Numbered from the stretch's first letter, positions 24,212-35,787 are shown. The stretch: 64,000 nucleotides of DNA from Welwitschia mirabilis (GCA_051453625.1 JBOZIK010000001.1:116923502-116987501); one strand, 5' to 3'. Numbers and translations are program-made. Notes: a model not told the origin generated them from the sequence alone.

Positions 24212-24637
24212 TGTAGTGTTCTAGATTACTAAATTGTTACTAGAACTTACATTTTAATAAGGAACATTAGAAACTGCTGAATAAGGAATTTAATAACACA
24301 TCAATTGCATAAAAATGAAGTGCCTCTTTATTAAAATGATAGCAGATTATCTTCTATGCCTTATTCCAACCTTGAACTAGTGGACAAAGATAAAGACATG
24401 AATTATAATATTAGCCTCCATTCTATAACCTTGGGGATCAAATAAGGTTATTGTCAGTTACATCCATCCAATCTAGCCACTTTCACCTAAAATCATAAGC
24501 TTAAGAATAAATACCAAGGAATATGATGTTACAATTTAAAAGTCACACTCTTTTGTTAAATAGTAGTTATGCTTAATTACACTCTTAATTATATTAAATA
24601 ATTATCACTTAATTAAAAGTGATTTGGAAAGATTACT
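24212..24637 (-). repeat. M-type LTR (minus strand), 3' LTR of element M1
   Basis: It aligns with the minus-strand LTRs at 29213-29640 and 35780-36207 and, inverted, with the C LTRs. On the minus strand it ends CTAGAACACTACA and is not followed by a primer site. It is preceded by a polypurine tract (24638-24663). That makes it the 3' LTR of the element whose 5' LTR is at 29213. Confidence 0.7.
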
Positions 24638-24663
24638 TTTTATCCCCCTTAATTTCTTATCTT
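24638..24663 (-). other. Polypurine tract of M1
   Basis: On the minus strand it reads AAGAAATTAAGGGGGATAAA, directly upstream of the 3' LTR, where plus-strand DNA synthesis is primed. Confidence 0.5.
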
Positions 24664-25189
24664 GACCTTGAGTGTTGATTCATTAGTAGATGGGCTAGTT
24701 GCACCTACATCCCCTCATTATTCATCTTTGATCTCAAGCATTAACTCCTTAATTGATGGGCTACTTTTACTTATATCCTCTGGTTAATCATTAATATGTA
24801 GATTAATTAAGAATACATAAAATATACATATAATGAATATTCATCACATTTTCTTAAATAATTAAAAAATAGTATTACTACATCTACTTAAGTATGCAAT
24901 ATTAAACTTTTTTCTTTATTGTAAGGCTTCAAATAAATGACATGAATTACTAAATGAAGTCAAAACATATTGGGTGGAAACTCCAACTTATAAGTTAGTT
25001 CTTTAATTCATTTTGTGATTTATAGTAGTAGTTGATGTTTGATCTAGATTATTTAATGAAATATATTTGATTAATAGAATTTCTTATACTAATCTTGAGC
25101 TACTTATTAGTTCCTTTTCTTCTCTTGGGATTATGGTTTATTCATTCTTCTAATCTCTCTTTGTTTGAAGTCTGACCAACTTACTAGAG

Positions 25190-25420
25190 TTAAGTATCTT
25201 ATTCATAAATAGCCTTAAAAGATGAGCATTGAATTAAGATCTAGAAGGTCTTTTAACTTCCAAAGGATATGTGGTATTAAAATTTAGACATGAACTTGGG
25301 ATCTCTATCTAAATTAATAACCTATAAAGTGTCATAAAATCTGAAAATTTCTTATATAAAATGTAAATCCATTCCTTTTCTTCCACATTAAGAATTCATT
25401 CTTCGAATGAATATGGGACT
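25190..25420 (-). pseudogene. Integrase fragment of M1
   Basis: On the minus strand a block reading VINLDRDPKFMSKF lies near 25285-25320, matching the gypsy integrase core around its second catalytic Asp. EIFRFYDT comes just before it, where the His-Gly-Val-Pro block is usual. The Asp-Arg-Asp itself is preserved. Stops and frame shifts flank it. The zone 25420-25980 gave no clear domain. Confidence 0.55.
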
Positions 25421-25979
25421 AATTAGATTGATTAATGGAATTTAATTCTAATATTTAATTTTTCTTGTCCTATTAAGGAACCATGCTTAGTAAATAAGAT
25501 GATATTTAATTTATAGAATAATAAATTAGTAAACATTATAGGAGGCATAACTATTACTTAAGAAATCAATAAGAAAAGAACGCATAAAAAACATGTAATT
25601 CTAAAATTAAAACTATTTAGAGCCAAACTTATTTAGGAAGTAGTACATAGGTGTTTTATAGGTGTACTTGGTATTTCTATTCCTAAGGTTAGTTTTATGT
25701 GGGAGAAGCAGTACTTTGGTTCTTAAAAGGATAGTTTGTAGTAACACGTTCTTCATTCTTACATTCATGATATATTATATTGCCTTATAATCCATCATGT
25801 TAGGTTGATTTCTAGTAAAATTTAGAGTGATTTCTTAATAATGCTAGTTATCTATGCATTTGTTATCTTGTGCCTCAATATAGTACCTCATCTTCCTATA
25901 GGCATATTTGATTGATTTGATTTCTAAGGTTTTTATAATGCTTTAGACCTTTGGTGGAAGTATGGTAGTTAAACTTCTG

Positions 25980-26340
25980 ATAAGCTACATTTCTTTAAGA
26001 TTTTTTTCGATACTTCATAAGGCACTAGAAGTTTGACCAATGTTTATTGAGTGGATTCTTTCTTAAATGTAGGCATTAGAATTTGGCCATTTCACCTTCA
26101 ATAAAGTCATCAAGAATGAACTTATTTTTAAACTCTCATATGAAATTTTCCTAATTAATCTTATGCATTTTTAATGAAAAATATAATAGCATAGATGCAT
26201 CTTATTCCTAGTGGAATGTTATGGAGTATTAAGTATTTTTCTATTTGTTGAAGCCATGATGTGACTTCTTCACTAATTTTTGCTTTACCTTAATTAATTG
26301 GTAGATACATCATTTTTACTATTTCATTAATCTCTCTTTC
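25980..26340 (-). pseudogene. Decayed gag of M1
   Basis: The minus strand here matches the plus-strand gag at 58890-59230 both in DNA and in residues. One block, a relative of ISEEVISWIHQIEKYF, lies near 26225-26290; FKNKFILDDFIEGEM and LMKYRKKS follow. This is a Retrotrans_gag-type domain with stops at several Gln/Trp positions. It starts about 480 bases downstream of the minisatellite on this strand. Confidence 0.65.
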
Positions 26341-26819
26341 TTGTACTATTAGCATATTTACTCTATCTAATAAGAATGCTTAAAAATTTACTTCTGTGTT
26401 TAGAAACTTAATTTTTAAAATTTCAAGATCAAGTTACTAGTGGAAGAGTTTTGTCTTAAAGTGGAGGGTTATCTTAATGGCACCTGCAAATCCTATTCCA
26501 TTACATGATAGGACTATTTCAATAATGGAAGGAGTAAGTAAATTTTATTAAGAGCTCTTGATTATGTGAATGAATCTCATTTAGTTAGTTCTTACTAGTT
26601 TTGATTTAAGAATTTACTCTTTACTCCATTATGTGTTTTACATCTTCTTTCTATCATCTCCTTCTCTTATGGATTTAAATGATCCTTAAACAAGTTTACT
26701 TTTTAGATTATCTTACATCTATCAGGATATTTAATTAATATTTGGTAATTACTAGTTTAGTTTAATAACTAATATAGCTATCCTAACTATTATAACTCTT
26801 GGAGAGGTAGGTAGGTGTG

Positions 26820-28575
26820 ATGTCAAACTTATGGATAGGAAAGTATAACATTAGATCTCTGTGATCAAGTGTGATATTAAATTCTAACTATGATGTCAAA
26901 ATTTAATGACCGAATATAACATTAAAATTTAGTTGGTTATGTACAATATCATGTTTCTATTAACCAAATGTAATGTTAAATTTTAGCTATGATGTTAAAC
27001 TTTGGTGATCAAGAGTAATATCAGATTTTGATTGGTCAGGTATGACATTAGATTTTTGTTAATCAAGTGTAACTTTAAATTTCAATTATAACATTATAAT
27101 TTTATGGTCAAGTATGACATCAAGATCTAGTTGACAAAGTATGATATGAAATTTTTATCATCCAATTATAACATCAGATTCCAATTAGAAAGTCAAAATT
27201 CAATGATTAAGTTTGACATCAGATTCTGATGAGCTAAGTATTCTATAGGCTTTCATGGATTTAAGTATAACATCAAGGTTTCAAGTAATTAAGGATAACC
27301 TAAAGCATCTGAGAATAAAATGCAATGTTAAGCCTCTGAGGATCAAGTGTGACATTAAATGCTAGTAAACTCAGCATGACATTAGGCCTCCTAGGATTAA
27401 GTATGAAATCAGTTTTTTAGGTAATCAAGTATGATGTCATATCTCTAGGGGTCTAGTATGACATTAGACCTTTATGACTAAGTGGGATGTTAGGCCTCTA
27501 GGTAATCAAGTGTGAAATTAGATCTCTAGGTGATTAATTGTGATTTCAGAGCTATAGGGATTAAATGTGACATCAGGTCTATAGAGATCAAGTGTAACAT
27601 CAAACTCTAGTGAATAAAGTGTGATGTTAGGCCTCTAAGGATTAGGTATTAAATTAAGCCTCAAGATAATCAAGTTCAATGTTAGACCTCTATGGATTAA
27701 TTGTAATGTCAGGTATCTAAGGATTAAGTGTAACATTAGGATTTCTAGCGATCAAGTGTGAAGTCTAGCATTTGGATAATCAAGTGTGATATTAGGCCTC
27801 GAAGGGTGCAACATTAGCCCTTCCATATAATAAGTAGAACATAAGCCTCTAGTGGAACAAGTGTAATGCAAGGCTTTTAGGGGTCAAATGCAATGTTAAG
27901 CTTATAAGTAATCACGTGTGATATTAGGCCTTTAGGGATCAAGTGTAATGTTAGGCCTCCAATGGAACAAGTATGACATTAAGCTTTAATGTGATAAGTG
28001 TGATGTTAAGTCTCTAGGGATCAAGTACGACCTTATGCCTTTGACAAGATAAGTGTAATGTTAGGGCTTTAGTAGAATAAGTGTGATGTTAGGCCTCTAA
28101 GGTTCAAGTGTAACATAAGGTTTTTTGGAAGAAACCATGACATTGAAGGTGAGTACAATAATTGATATGTTTGACCTATGAACCAAGTGTGATATTAGGT
28201 TTTGGTGTCCATAACTATGACATTAGAATTATAAATCAAATGTGATATTAGGTGTGGATTCCATGAGTAAAACATTAGACCTATAGACCAAGTGTGACAT
28301 TAGATCTAAAGCCCATAACTATGTTGTTAAATCTATGAAACAAGTATGAATTTGAGTGTGGGATTCATAACTATGATGATAGACCTATGAACCAAGTTTG
28401 ACATTAGGTGTGAAGCCCTCAATAATGACATTAGACTTATGGATCAAGTGTGATTTGGATGTGAGGCCCTCAACTAGGATCTCATATCTATGAACTAATG
28501 CGACATTGTATGTGGGGCCCTTAACTATAACATCAGATTTGTGGACTAAGTGTGATGTCAGACTTATTTTCTATT
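26820..28575 (-). repeat. Minisatellite, 27-bp period, about 65 units, in the leader of M1
   Basis: The core AAGTGTGACATTAGGCC followed by TCTAGGGATC recurs every 26-29 bases; for example, anchors fall at 27429, 27456, 27482, 27510, 27539, 27566 and 27592. Units are diverged mostly by C/T and G/A exchanges, and after about 28140 the period lengthens and the spacer changes (CATAACTATGACATTAGA type). It lies between primer site and gag. Its core is the reverse complement of the 20-bp unit in C leaders. Confidence 0.9.
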
Positions 28576-29196
28576 TTCTATGTCATAGTTGAGTAGGTAC
28601 ACTAAACTGAGCTTAACTAATGTTCATTTCTCTTAAATTAGGCTAAAAATATTATACCTTCACTATTTTTGGCACAACCTTTACATATAGAGTTGAAATG
28701 CTTATTATGATCCCATTCTAAAAATCTTAAACTTGCTTTGGTCTAGAATTTTCTTTAAATTCTATCTATAAAATGCTTAGAATTGGTCATCTTTATTACC
28801 ATACTCAAAATTTTTAGTAGTTTTGATCACTTTTATGATTATAAATACCTTGTATGGACTCTATTTATGGTTCTTGATGATTTTGTACCTTTTTACTTTT
28901 ATGTTATTAGATTTTTTATGTGATTATTATTATTACTATACTAATTTTTATTTGATTTATTGGAATAACTAGAAAACTTACACATATTTGCAAGTAAACC
29001 TAAGGTAAACATGACTCATCTAGCTTTCTTTAAGTTCCTTCCTTTATTTGATGTATTTCTTTTTCCCCCTCTAATTGTCTTTTTAATTTTTGTACTACAA
29101 CTTTTATTCTTAATAGAAATTTGTTATTTGTTATAAAGACTATCTTTCATATTTTCTTTTATTTGAATATTTAAAAGATAATGTTTACCATCTTTA

Positions 29197-29210
29197 TGAC
29201 TCTGATACCA
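29197..29210 (-). other. Primer-binding site, initiator-Met type (M1)
   Basis: The minus strand reads TGGTATCAGAGTCA two bases after the LTR end, an almost perfect match to the TGGTATCAGAGCCA complement of plant initiator tRNA-Met. Confidence 0.75.
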
Positions 29211-29212
29211 AT

Positions 29213-29640
29213 TGGAATGTTTTAAATTACTAAATTAGGATTTAAATTTTCATGTTAATAAGGCCAATTAGCAATTAAAAAATAAGGAATTTAATAGCAC
29301 ATCAATTGAATAGAAATTAAGTATTTATTTATTAAAATAATAACATTTTATTTTCTTCACCTTGTTTTAATCTTGTACTAATGATCAAATATAAAGATAT
29401 GAACTATGACCTTAGCCCCTCTCCTCAGATCCTTAGGAATTAGAAAAGATTATCATTTATTACATCCCTCTAGTTTATCAACCTCCATCTAATATCATGA
29501 ACTTAAAAATTAAGATGAGGATATGATGTTACAATTTAAAGGTTACATACTTTTATTATATAGTAGTCATGCTCAATTACAGTCTTAGTTACATTAAATA
29601 ATAATTACTTAATTAAAAATAACTTTGAAACATTATAACA
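29213..29640 (-). repeat. M-type LTR (minus strand), 428 bp
   Basis: It lies between a primer site on its downstream side (29197-29210) and a polypurine-like tract on its upstream side (29641-29667, minus strand AAAGATAAGAAAGAAAAAAA). It therefore serves as 5' LTR of M1 and looks like the 3' LTR of a second element to its right. It aligns with 35780-36207. Confidence 0.75.
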
Positions 29641-32435
29641 TGTTACCTTTTTTTCTTTCTTATCTTTATGAACATATGTTGTATTAATTTTGCTTATCCA
29701 CTTAGGGTATTCAAAGTTATCTCAAAATAATTTTTAAGTTACGCCTTTGGAATTCTTTCTCCATATTTAATGGCTAAACTACAATCTTAGGTTTACTAAT
29801 GAGAAGGTTTATGATTTATTAACTAAATATGAAGTTGATTGAATCCTTAGCTCCAATATTTCTGATTTCATCTTCTTATCTCATTTTAATCTTGGATCTT
29901 CTAAGGTTTATTGAATTTTGAATTTCATATGTGCTTCTTAATTGTAGTACTTATACTTTCATTATTTGTGATATAGCTTAATTTTAATAATAGTTAAATC
30001 CATAAAACAAACCTTTACCTTCTAGATGGCCTTATTTAGTCACTTAATATTCCTACTTATGAGTTGCAAACTCCAAATTTCTTTTAAACTACCTGAATTT
30101 TTTTGATTAATAGCTTAATTACCAAGGTTATCATATAATTCCTATTAATGCCATTTTTGTTTCTTCTTATGCTACTATAGGACTTCATATTATGTGTTAT
30201 AGATTTCTTCATTTCTTTTCAGCATAGTTTCAAGAGTATGCTATTTATCTTTTGTTTACGACTTATGATAGAGAGATTTCCTTTAATTAAAATTAAAGTA
30301 TATATTTTGATGTTATTTCTAGATTATCTAAAGCAAAATAAAACACAAATTATAGATTTTTGAATTATGGGAATATTATACTTTTCTTGTACTCTACCTT
30401 TTATGGAGGTGATCATTTTATAAATATTAAATAAATTGTTCTTCCAAGTTGGATCATTATGCCTTTGGAATATTTACCTAGGACTCACCTTTATGAATCT
30501 CACCCTTTTTCTAATGAGTAAAGTGACCCTACTTATTCTTTAAAAAGTGCTGTTTACTCTAATCAGGTAACTAATTCTCTTAACCTTTGTGATACTACTA
30601 CTATTTCTTATTCACCATGTTTTGATAACATTTATATAGATGCATAAGAAGAATATTCATCAAAGACCTTACATTTCAAAAGGAAGGATAAAATTCTTCT
30701 TTTATGAGATCCTTCATCTACCACAACTTTCCAAGATGAAGAAGATTGGGATCAATTTTCCCTTTTGGTTATGTCATGAAGAGATAAGCATTAAGTCAAG
30801 GTGAATTCATTTAAATAATATATTTCATTTAGTTGATGTTACCTTCATGTTAAGCACGTAATACTTAACATTGAATTTTACAAGATGGATTAATATTTTC
30901 TTCTTCTACTCCTACATAGAAGAAGGAAAAACTAAATGTGAATGGATATAAGAGTATTTATTTAAGGGAAATAATAAGTCGACATGCTATCCACCTTTTT
31001 TATCAAGGTTAATAATTTCTACTTTATCTGCATTCTAAGAGGATCACCCTAATAGGGTAATTGATGTTAACTCATTTCTATAGGTCATAAAGTTTCTAGC
31101 TACTTCTTCCATGGGTTTGAAGGATTTTTAATATGCTTGTTGAGTGTCATCTTTGGTATTATTTATTGCTCTCCATCATTCTTCTACACTAAGGATACCA
31201 ATCTTTACCTTTTATTTGAATATATGTAGGAACGTTTTTATTGTATGAGGATTAATTTGGTATAGTAGATGAATGGTTTGATTATCTCATATGCTAGTGA
31301 TATTTACACTAAGAATATACCTTTGTGTACTATGACTGTTAGGGTTGTAATTTTGAAGAGAAGTTTTAGCTTACTCATGTTAGAGGATTTTTTCTTACCA
31401 TACCATGGATCATTCTTGGGATTCTATATGAAGGAAATTTCAGCTCATTATTAACGAATTTGATGTGGGGCATTACATACCTCAGCATTAGATGTATTAA
31501 CTATAATCCTCTAAATTATATATATAATTCATTTTAAAAAATTTATTAAGGTCTTTATACTTTTCTTTAATAATAATTATTATAAGCTAACATAGATTTT
31601 ATGAATCTTGAGAATTAATGCTTTAAAATAAATAGGCTTAGGTGGGGGTTTCCATTAATACTTTAGTCTATAAAATGCATACATTACTTATTTGGAGTTA
31701 GTGCTTAATTTCTTAGTAAAATGACTTATTCTAGTAAAGAAGAATATATATGAATTTTATTATCATTAAAAGGTTTTCAAGGAGCATCTAGAAAATTCAT
31801 TGAAATGAATAATTAGCATTTGAGTCATTATTATAGTAAGCAATTGCCTATTATCTAATAATGATAAGGGATAAATACTTCCTAATTCCCTTAATGATTT
31901 ACCTTAGGCTTCTTGTTCTGAAGCTTATTACAAGAATGGGCTGTAGTGAAGTGGTTGTTTATTCATGGATTCCTAATGTTTTATAATCTTCTTTTCTTAG
32001 TTTCCAACTATCTATTTTATTACTACAATTTAGAAGAACTTCATTGGATGATTTTAATAAAATACTTGCTTTCCCTTCATATTTTATGCATCTATTTTTT
32101 ATGATACCAATTATGATGCTCTAATTTCATTTATAAAATTAAGATCTAAAAATGATTTAATAATAAAATGGAAATATGATTTAAGTATAATAAAAATAGA
32201 TGAATTACAACTTTTTTATTAAAATAGGCTAAAGCATAATGAATAAGAAATATGCTACTCATATTTATTTCATAAGTACTTAAAAATAAGACATAAGACT
32301 ATATGAGTGTCAAATGTAGGGTCTTGACATAATGGGTTGACTAGTTTATACCATCTTTAAGGTCTTGTCTATGGAACCATTACGAGGTGAGGCTAGATTA
32401 CTAAGGACCTAGTATACCCTTATGCAAATTAGACA
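29641..32435. other. Internal region of unknown coding content, duplicated at 36208-39056
   Basis: The left end is a minus-strand polypurine-like tract. The right end has a minus-strand Met-type primer site (ATGATACCA, 32101-32109) followed by a possible diverged LTR up to about 32434. Between them I see no known retroelement domain. On the plus strand a residual frame at about 30546-30790 contains DTTTISYSPCFDNIYIDA, then a stop that would be Gln, EEYSSKTLHFKRK and FQDEEDWDQFSLLVMS. The second copy keeps it at about 37110-37340, with acidic residues mostly conserved. A further open frame lies at 31269-31454. No family is recognised. Confidence 0.4.
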
Positions 32436-32440
32436 TATGT

Positions 32441-32853
32441 TGTAATGTTCCAAATTTACTATTCTATAAAGAAGTATGTTAAGGCTCTAAATAATCATAG
32501 TTAATGAGATATGACTGGGTGTGATACAAATATGTAAAGATGTATCCTTCATTATGCTACTTAAGCTTATGACATTAGATGAGGGTGAATAGGCTAGGTG
32601 GATGTAACCGATGAAGATCTTAGCTGATATTCAAGGGTTCTAAGAGGGGAACTTAGGTCATGGTTCACATCTTTATCTTTGAGCACTAGTCTAGGGCTAT
32701 TGATTAATGATAAGAAATGTAATCTTCTACTCTTAATAATAAAGTCCATATTTTACCAAATTATTCTTTATTATTATTATTGATTCTAGCATGATATTTA
32801 TATTTTCTTATTTATAATTAAATTATCTTAAAATGGTAAAAAGAAATATTACA
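32441..32853 (+). repeat. C-family LTR, 413 bp (5' LTR)
   Basis: It runs from TGTAATGTTCC to AATATTACA, flanked on the left by TATGT and on the right by a primer site. It aligns with 39061-39471 and 59716-60140, and inverted with the M LTRs. Confidence 0.8.
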
Positions 32854-32855
32854 TT

Positions 32856-32869
32856 TGGTATTAGAACCA
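32856..32869 (+). other. Primer-binding site, initiator-Met type (C copy 1)
   Basis: TGGTATTAGAACCA differs from the tRNA-Met complement TGGTATCAGAGCCA only by one C-to-T and one G-to-A change. It is preceded by the usual two-base spacer. Confidence 0.75.
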
Positions 32870-33019
32870 TGAAGATGGTAAATTATCATCTTTAAGATCC
32901 AGGTAGTATAGAATATGAAGATAGAATGTGTTATGTTGTAATGCTTCATTGAATTAAGGGAACAATAAAAAAGAATATCATCTCCCGTTATGGGATCCAT
33001 GATGATGTTATACTTCATG

Positions 33020-33570
33020 AGGCTAATGTCACACTTAAGTATCCAATGTCAAAGTTGGATGTTCAAGGCTATACTTGGTCTTGTAATGCTTCAATATCTT
33101 TTATTCAACCTTGATGCTTCTTATCCTACTTTAGTCTACTCCATGAGGAAGGTCGATGTCATACTTAGCTATTTAATGTTGCACTTGAATGCCCAATGTT
33201 ACACTTTGGTATCTAACGTCATACTTGACCCCCATAACACTTAGATGCTTTCTATTCAATATTAGTACTTTTTTCCTTGCTTTAGACTACTTCATAACGA
33301 AGGCTTGACATCATACTTAGGTGTTTGATGTTACGCTTAAGTGCCTAACATTACACTCGGCCTTGTAACACTTTGAAACTTTTTGCTTGACTCTAGAAAT
33401 ACATGCTTTGCTTTGATTTTTTTTATAATGAAGGCTTTAATGTTACACTTTTATGTCTAACATTATACTTGAGTGTCGATGTTGTAATTAAGAGCACAAT
33501 ATCACACTTGATCCCATGATGCTCTAGCATCTTCTAATTAATCCTGACACTTTCTGCCTTACTTAAGCCT
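33020..33570 (+). repeat. C leader array: 20-bp units in a higher-order repeat
   Basis: Units like GATGTCACACTTGGATGCCT (20 bp) come in runs of two to four. Each run is separated by a spacer of about 90 bases containing a CTTGCTTTAGMCTACTT-like block (33119, 33275, 33407 and 33555). The higher-order period is thus about 130-156 bp. The array is cut at 33570 by an A element inserted in the spacer at AGCCT; the rest of the array in other copies lies at 53542 and 57700. Confidence 0.8.
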
Positions 33571-34663
33571 TATTACACTGCCAAATTACACATATTTCAT
33601 AGGGTATTTCAAGTGATTTGTAGGTAAATAAACAAGTAAATTTTTGATATCCATGATAATGAAGAGCTAAGATGAAATGAATGAAAACATAAAATCTCCA
33701 TGATGATTTACAGTATTTTGAGTTATTCCCAATACTTTACATTTCTGAAATAACTTTCTATAAAACATTGAGGCTAATGTACTAATTGAAGAATTGTCAA
33801 AGATTAACATATCCTTATCCAGATGACTATACAAATGACTATGCAAATAGTGCCAACTAGGATGCTAACTGTAGTCTACTTGGTAAATGATGTGAATTAA
33901 TTATGAAATGGCATTATCTCTTCTATCATCTAGATGACCAAACAGATGACACTGTTATAACATCTTTACTGAACATTCATCTAACTTCAACCACATGTGT
34001 TTTCCATTTCTTCTTACATGACCATGATAGTTTTCCACATCCTTCTGTCTATGTTGTTATGTGCTTGAGTCAATAAATAGTGATCTCATCCTTAACTCCT
34101 ACTGGTCTTCATTTGCACTTAAAATTCTCATGATAGGATATCAAAGGGCTAGAGATCCATCCTTATGGTTATAGAGAAACATTATCCTTAGTGTTGGACA
34201 ATGTTTTCTCCATTGAATTATGACTACTTCGTAATATGAATGTGGTTCAATTAATACAAAAAATTTCTTTTATGATTTAAATGTATGATTTTTTCTCACC
34301 TTTATAGCTTATGTTGCTTCTGATTCAATGACAGCCTTTCCAGTGATATAGGTTATGAGAAAAAACTTTGCTAAGGTTGTGCTTGGTTAGTTTAGATTAT
34401 ATGCATTATTATTTCCTTTTTCTAGATTAGCTTTGCATGAGTGCATTATATTTTACTTTCATGCATAGCAAGTTATTTTTATAGATTAGTATGTAAGTAT
34501 TTCTTCATGGAAAGCAACTATCTTATTTACTACTTTGGCCTTCAATAGATTATGACATTTGAATCACTTCTATCTATATTAATGTGTTGTGTTTATGCAT
34601 TATATTTGTAATTAACAAGATTCTACTTAGGATGTAAACATTATATAAATATGCATCACAACA
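33571..34663 (+). repeat. A-family LTR inserted in C leader (copy 1)
   Basis: It starts TATTACACTGCC after AGCCT (33566-33570) and ends CATCACAACA. The conserved CAATAAATAG is at 34071-34080. It is followed by a primer site, so it is a 5' LTR. Confidence 0.8.
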
Positions 34664-34666
34664 TCT

Positions 34667-34684
34667 TGGTGCCATTGTCAGGGA
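34667..34684 (+). other. Primer-binding site, tRNA-Asp type
   Basis: TGGTGCCATTGTCAGGGA is the best-preserved first half of the tRNA-Asp complement in the window; the CG dinucleotides have become TG and CA. Confidence 0.8.
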
Positions 34685-35584
34685 AGGATACTTGGAGTTC
34701 AAGATTTATCTTTATTTTGATAAGTATTTTTGTTTGGGTGCTTGCTTATAGCAGCATCGTACTAGTATCTATAGTAGTGTAGGTTTTCCCTTTTCATAGT
34801 ATCAGTTTTTTGTTTGTCAAAATAAAATTGTTCATTTTATTCTACAAGAAAAAATCTGTCATCGACTTTATCATCCAAATGTCATGCAGTGATGATAGCC
34901 TATATGCTGTGAGTTTTCTATTTCAATTTTTTTTCAAAAATTTTTAGGGTTGTTTCCATCATTCCCTCTATCATCTAGATGACTTAGGTGGATGACAGTC
35001 TACTTTGAAAGTTTTCTGTTAGTATTAGTCTTTTGTTTATATTTTCTACTTTTTTCTATTTGGTAATTTCTATGTTTTTATCATCTAACTACAAGGATAA
35101 CACTCTGTGCATCTAATATGGAGCATGTATGATAAAATCTAGTAAAAAATAAAAATACCAAAGAGAGCAGCTATTTATTGCTAAAATTATTTAAGAAGAT
35201 TTGATAGATATAGAAATTGAATCAGGTAAAAATAACAAAGGCACACAAGATTTAGAATTTCCTATAATAGCTACTTTCATTTTTATAGAGTCTAATTTTG
35301 CTACAAAAAATTTTTAAATGGTTATTTAGATGAGAATTTCTCATTTTCAACCATGTTTATCTCATCCCAAAAGTAAAAGTAACCTATCTTACCATATTCA
35401 CCTCTTGTCATTAGAACCCTTACAATAACTCCTACTCATATCAGTGCCTATGTTACCCTTAGAGATATTATAGTAAATAAGAAACATGAAATTCAAACCC
35501 CATTTCAGTTATCTCCTAGTGATGATGTTGAACTACATAATGTAAATGCATATCCTACCTATAGTAGTAAACTCGATGAAGATC
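34685..35584 (+). pseudogene. Leader and start of gag of an A element, cut by gap
   Basis: Homologous to 41304-42217 and to 9520-10380. The leader holds ATCATCTAGATGA-type palindromes (34969). The gag start shows stops in all frames. It ends at the 100-N gap, so the rest of this copy is not in the window. Confidence 0.6.
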
Positions 35585-35684
35585 NNNNNNNNNNNNNNNN
35601 NNNNNNNNNNNNNNNNNNNNNNNNNNNNNNNNNNNNNNNNNNNNNNNNNNNNNNNNNNNNNNNNNNNNNNNNNNNNNNNNNNNN
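35585..35684. other. Assembly gap (100 N)
   Basis: Before it is A gag. After it the sequence steps back about 6.4 kb to the start of the duplicated segment. Confidence 0.99.
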
Positions 35685-35703
35685 ATTTAAATATTTGAAA
35701 GAT

Positions 35704-35787
35704 AATAATTTACCATCTTTATGGCTTTGATACCAATTATAATGTAATAATTTACCATCTTTATGGCTTTGATACCAATTATAATGT
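35704..35787 (+). repeat. 42-bp direct tandem duplication next to the gap
   Basis: Two essentially identical 42-base units (35704-35745 and 35746-35787) each contain the minus-strand Met-type primer site. The first copy of the segment has only one unit here. Confidence 0.9.

Larger units (their letters stand above)
24212..29640 (-). mobile_element. Element M1: minus-strand gypsy element with both LTRs, internally deleted
   Basis: Order on the minus strand: 5' LTR (29640-29213), Met-type primer site (29210-29197), long leader with a 27-bp minisatellite (28575-26820), gag (26340-25980), integrase fragment (25420-25190), polypurine tract, 3' LTR. At 5.4 kb there is no room for protease and reverse transcriptase, and I find neither, so the polymerase part is deleted or was never there. 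No matching target duplication is seen; the 5' side is itself element sequence. The element could only have moved with enzymes from another copy. Confidence 0.6.
29160..35584 (+). repeat. Segmental duplication, copy 1 (6.4 kb)
   Basis: The whole stretch recurs at 35685-42217 in the same orientation, colinear with small indels (offset 6567 at the left, 6619 in the middle, 6633 at the right). It covers an M LTR, an unknown internal region, a C LTR with its array leader, an A LTR and the start of the A gag. It ends exactly at a 100-N gap. Confidence 0.85.

Noticed and set aside
26820-28575. CRISPR array
   Set aside because: Units of 27 bp follow each other without unique spacers, and the context is a plant retroelement.
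29213-32853. Long inverted repeats (29213-29640 against 32441-32853) as ends of a DNA transposon
   Set aside because: Both arms are LTRs, each next to an initiator-Met primer site on its own strand, and they differ too much. They are two retroelements in opposite orientation.
32856-32869. Copia assignment from the initiator-Met primer site
   Set aside because: Many gypsy chromovirus-like elements use the same primer. The gag at 58771 and the GCTCGAGGACAAGC block near the 3' end fit gypsy.
33571-34663. Insertion of A at the same base by target preference
   Set aside because: Four junctions at the same base together with matching flanks over kilobases are better explained by one insertion later duplicated.
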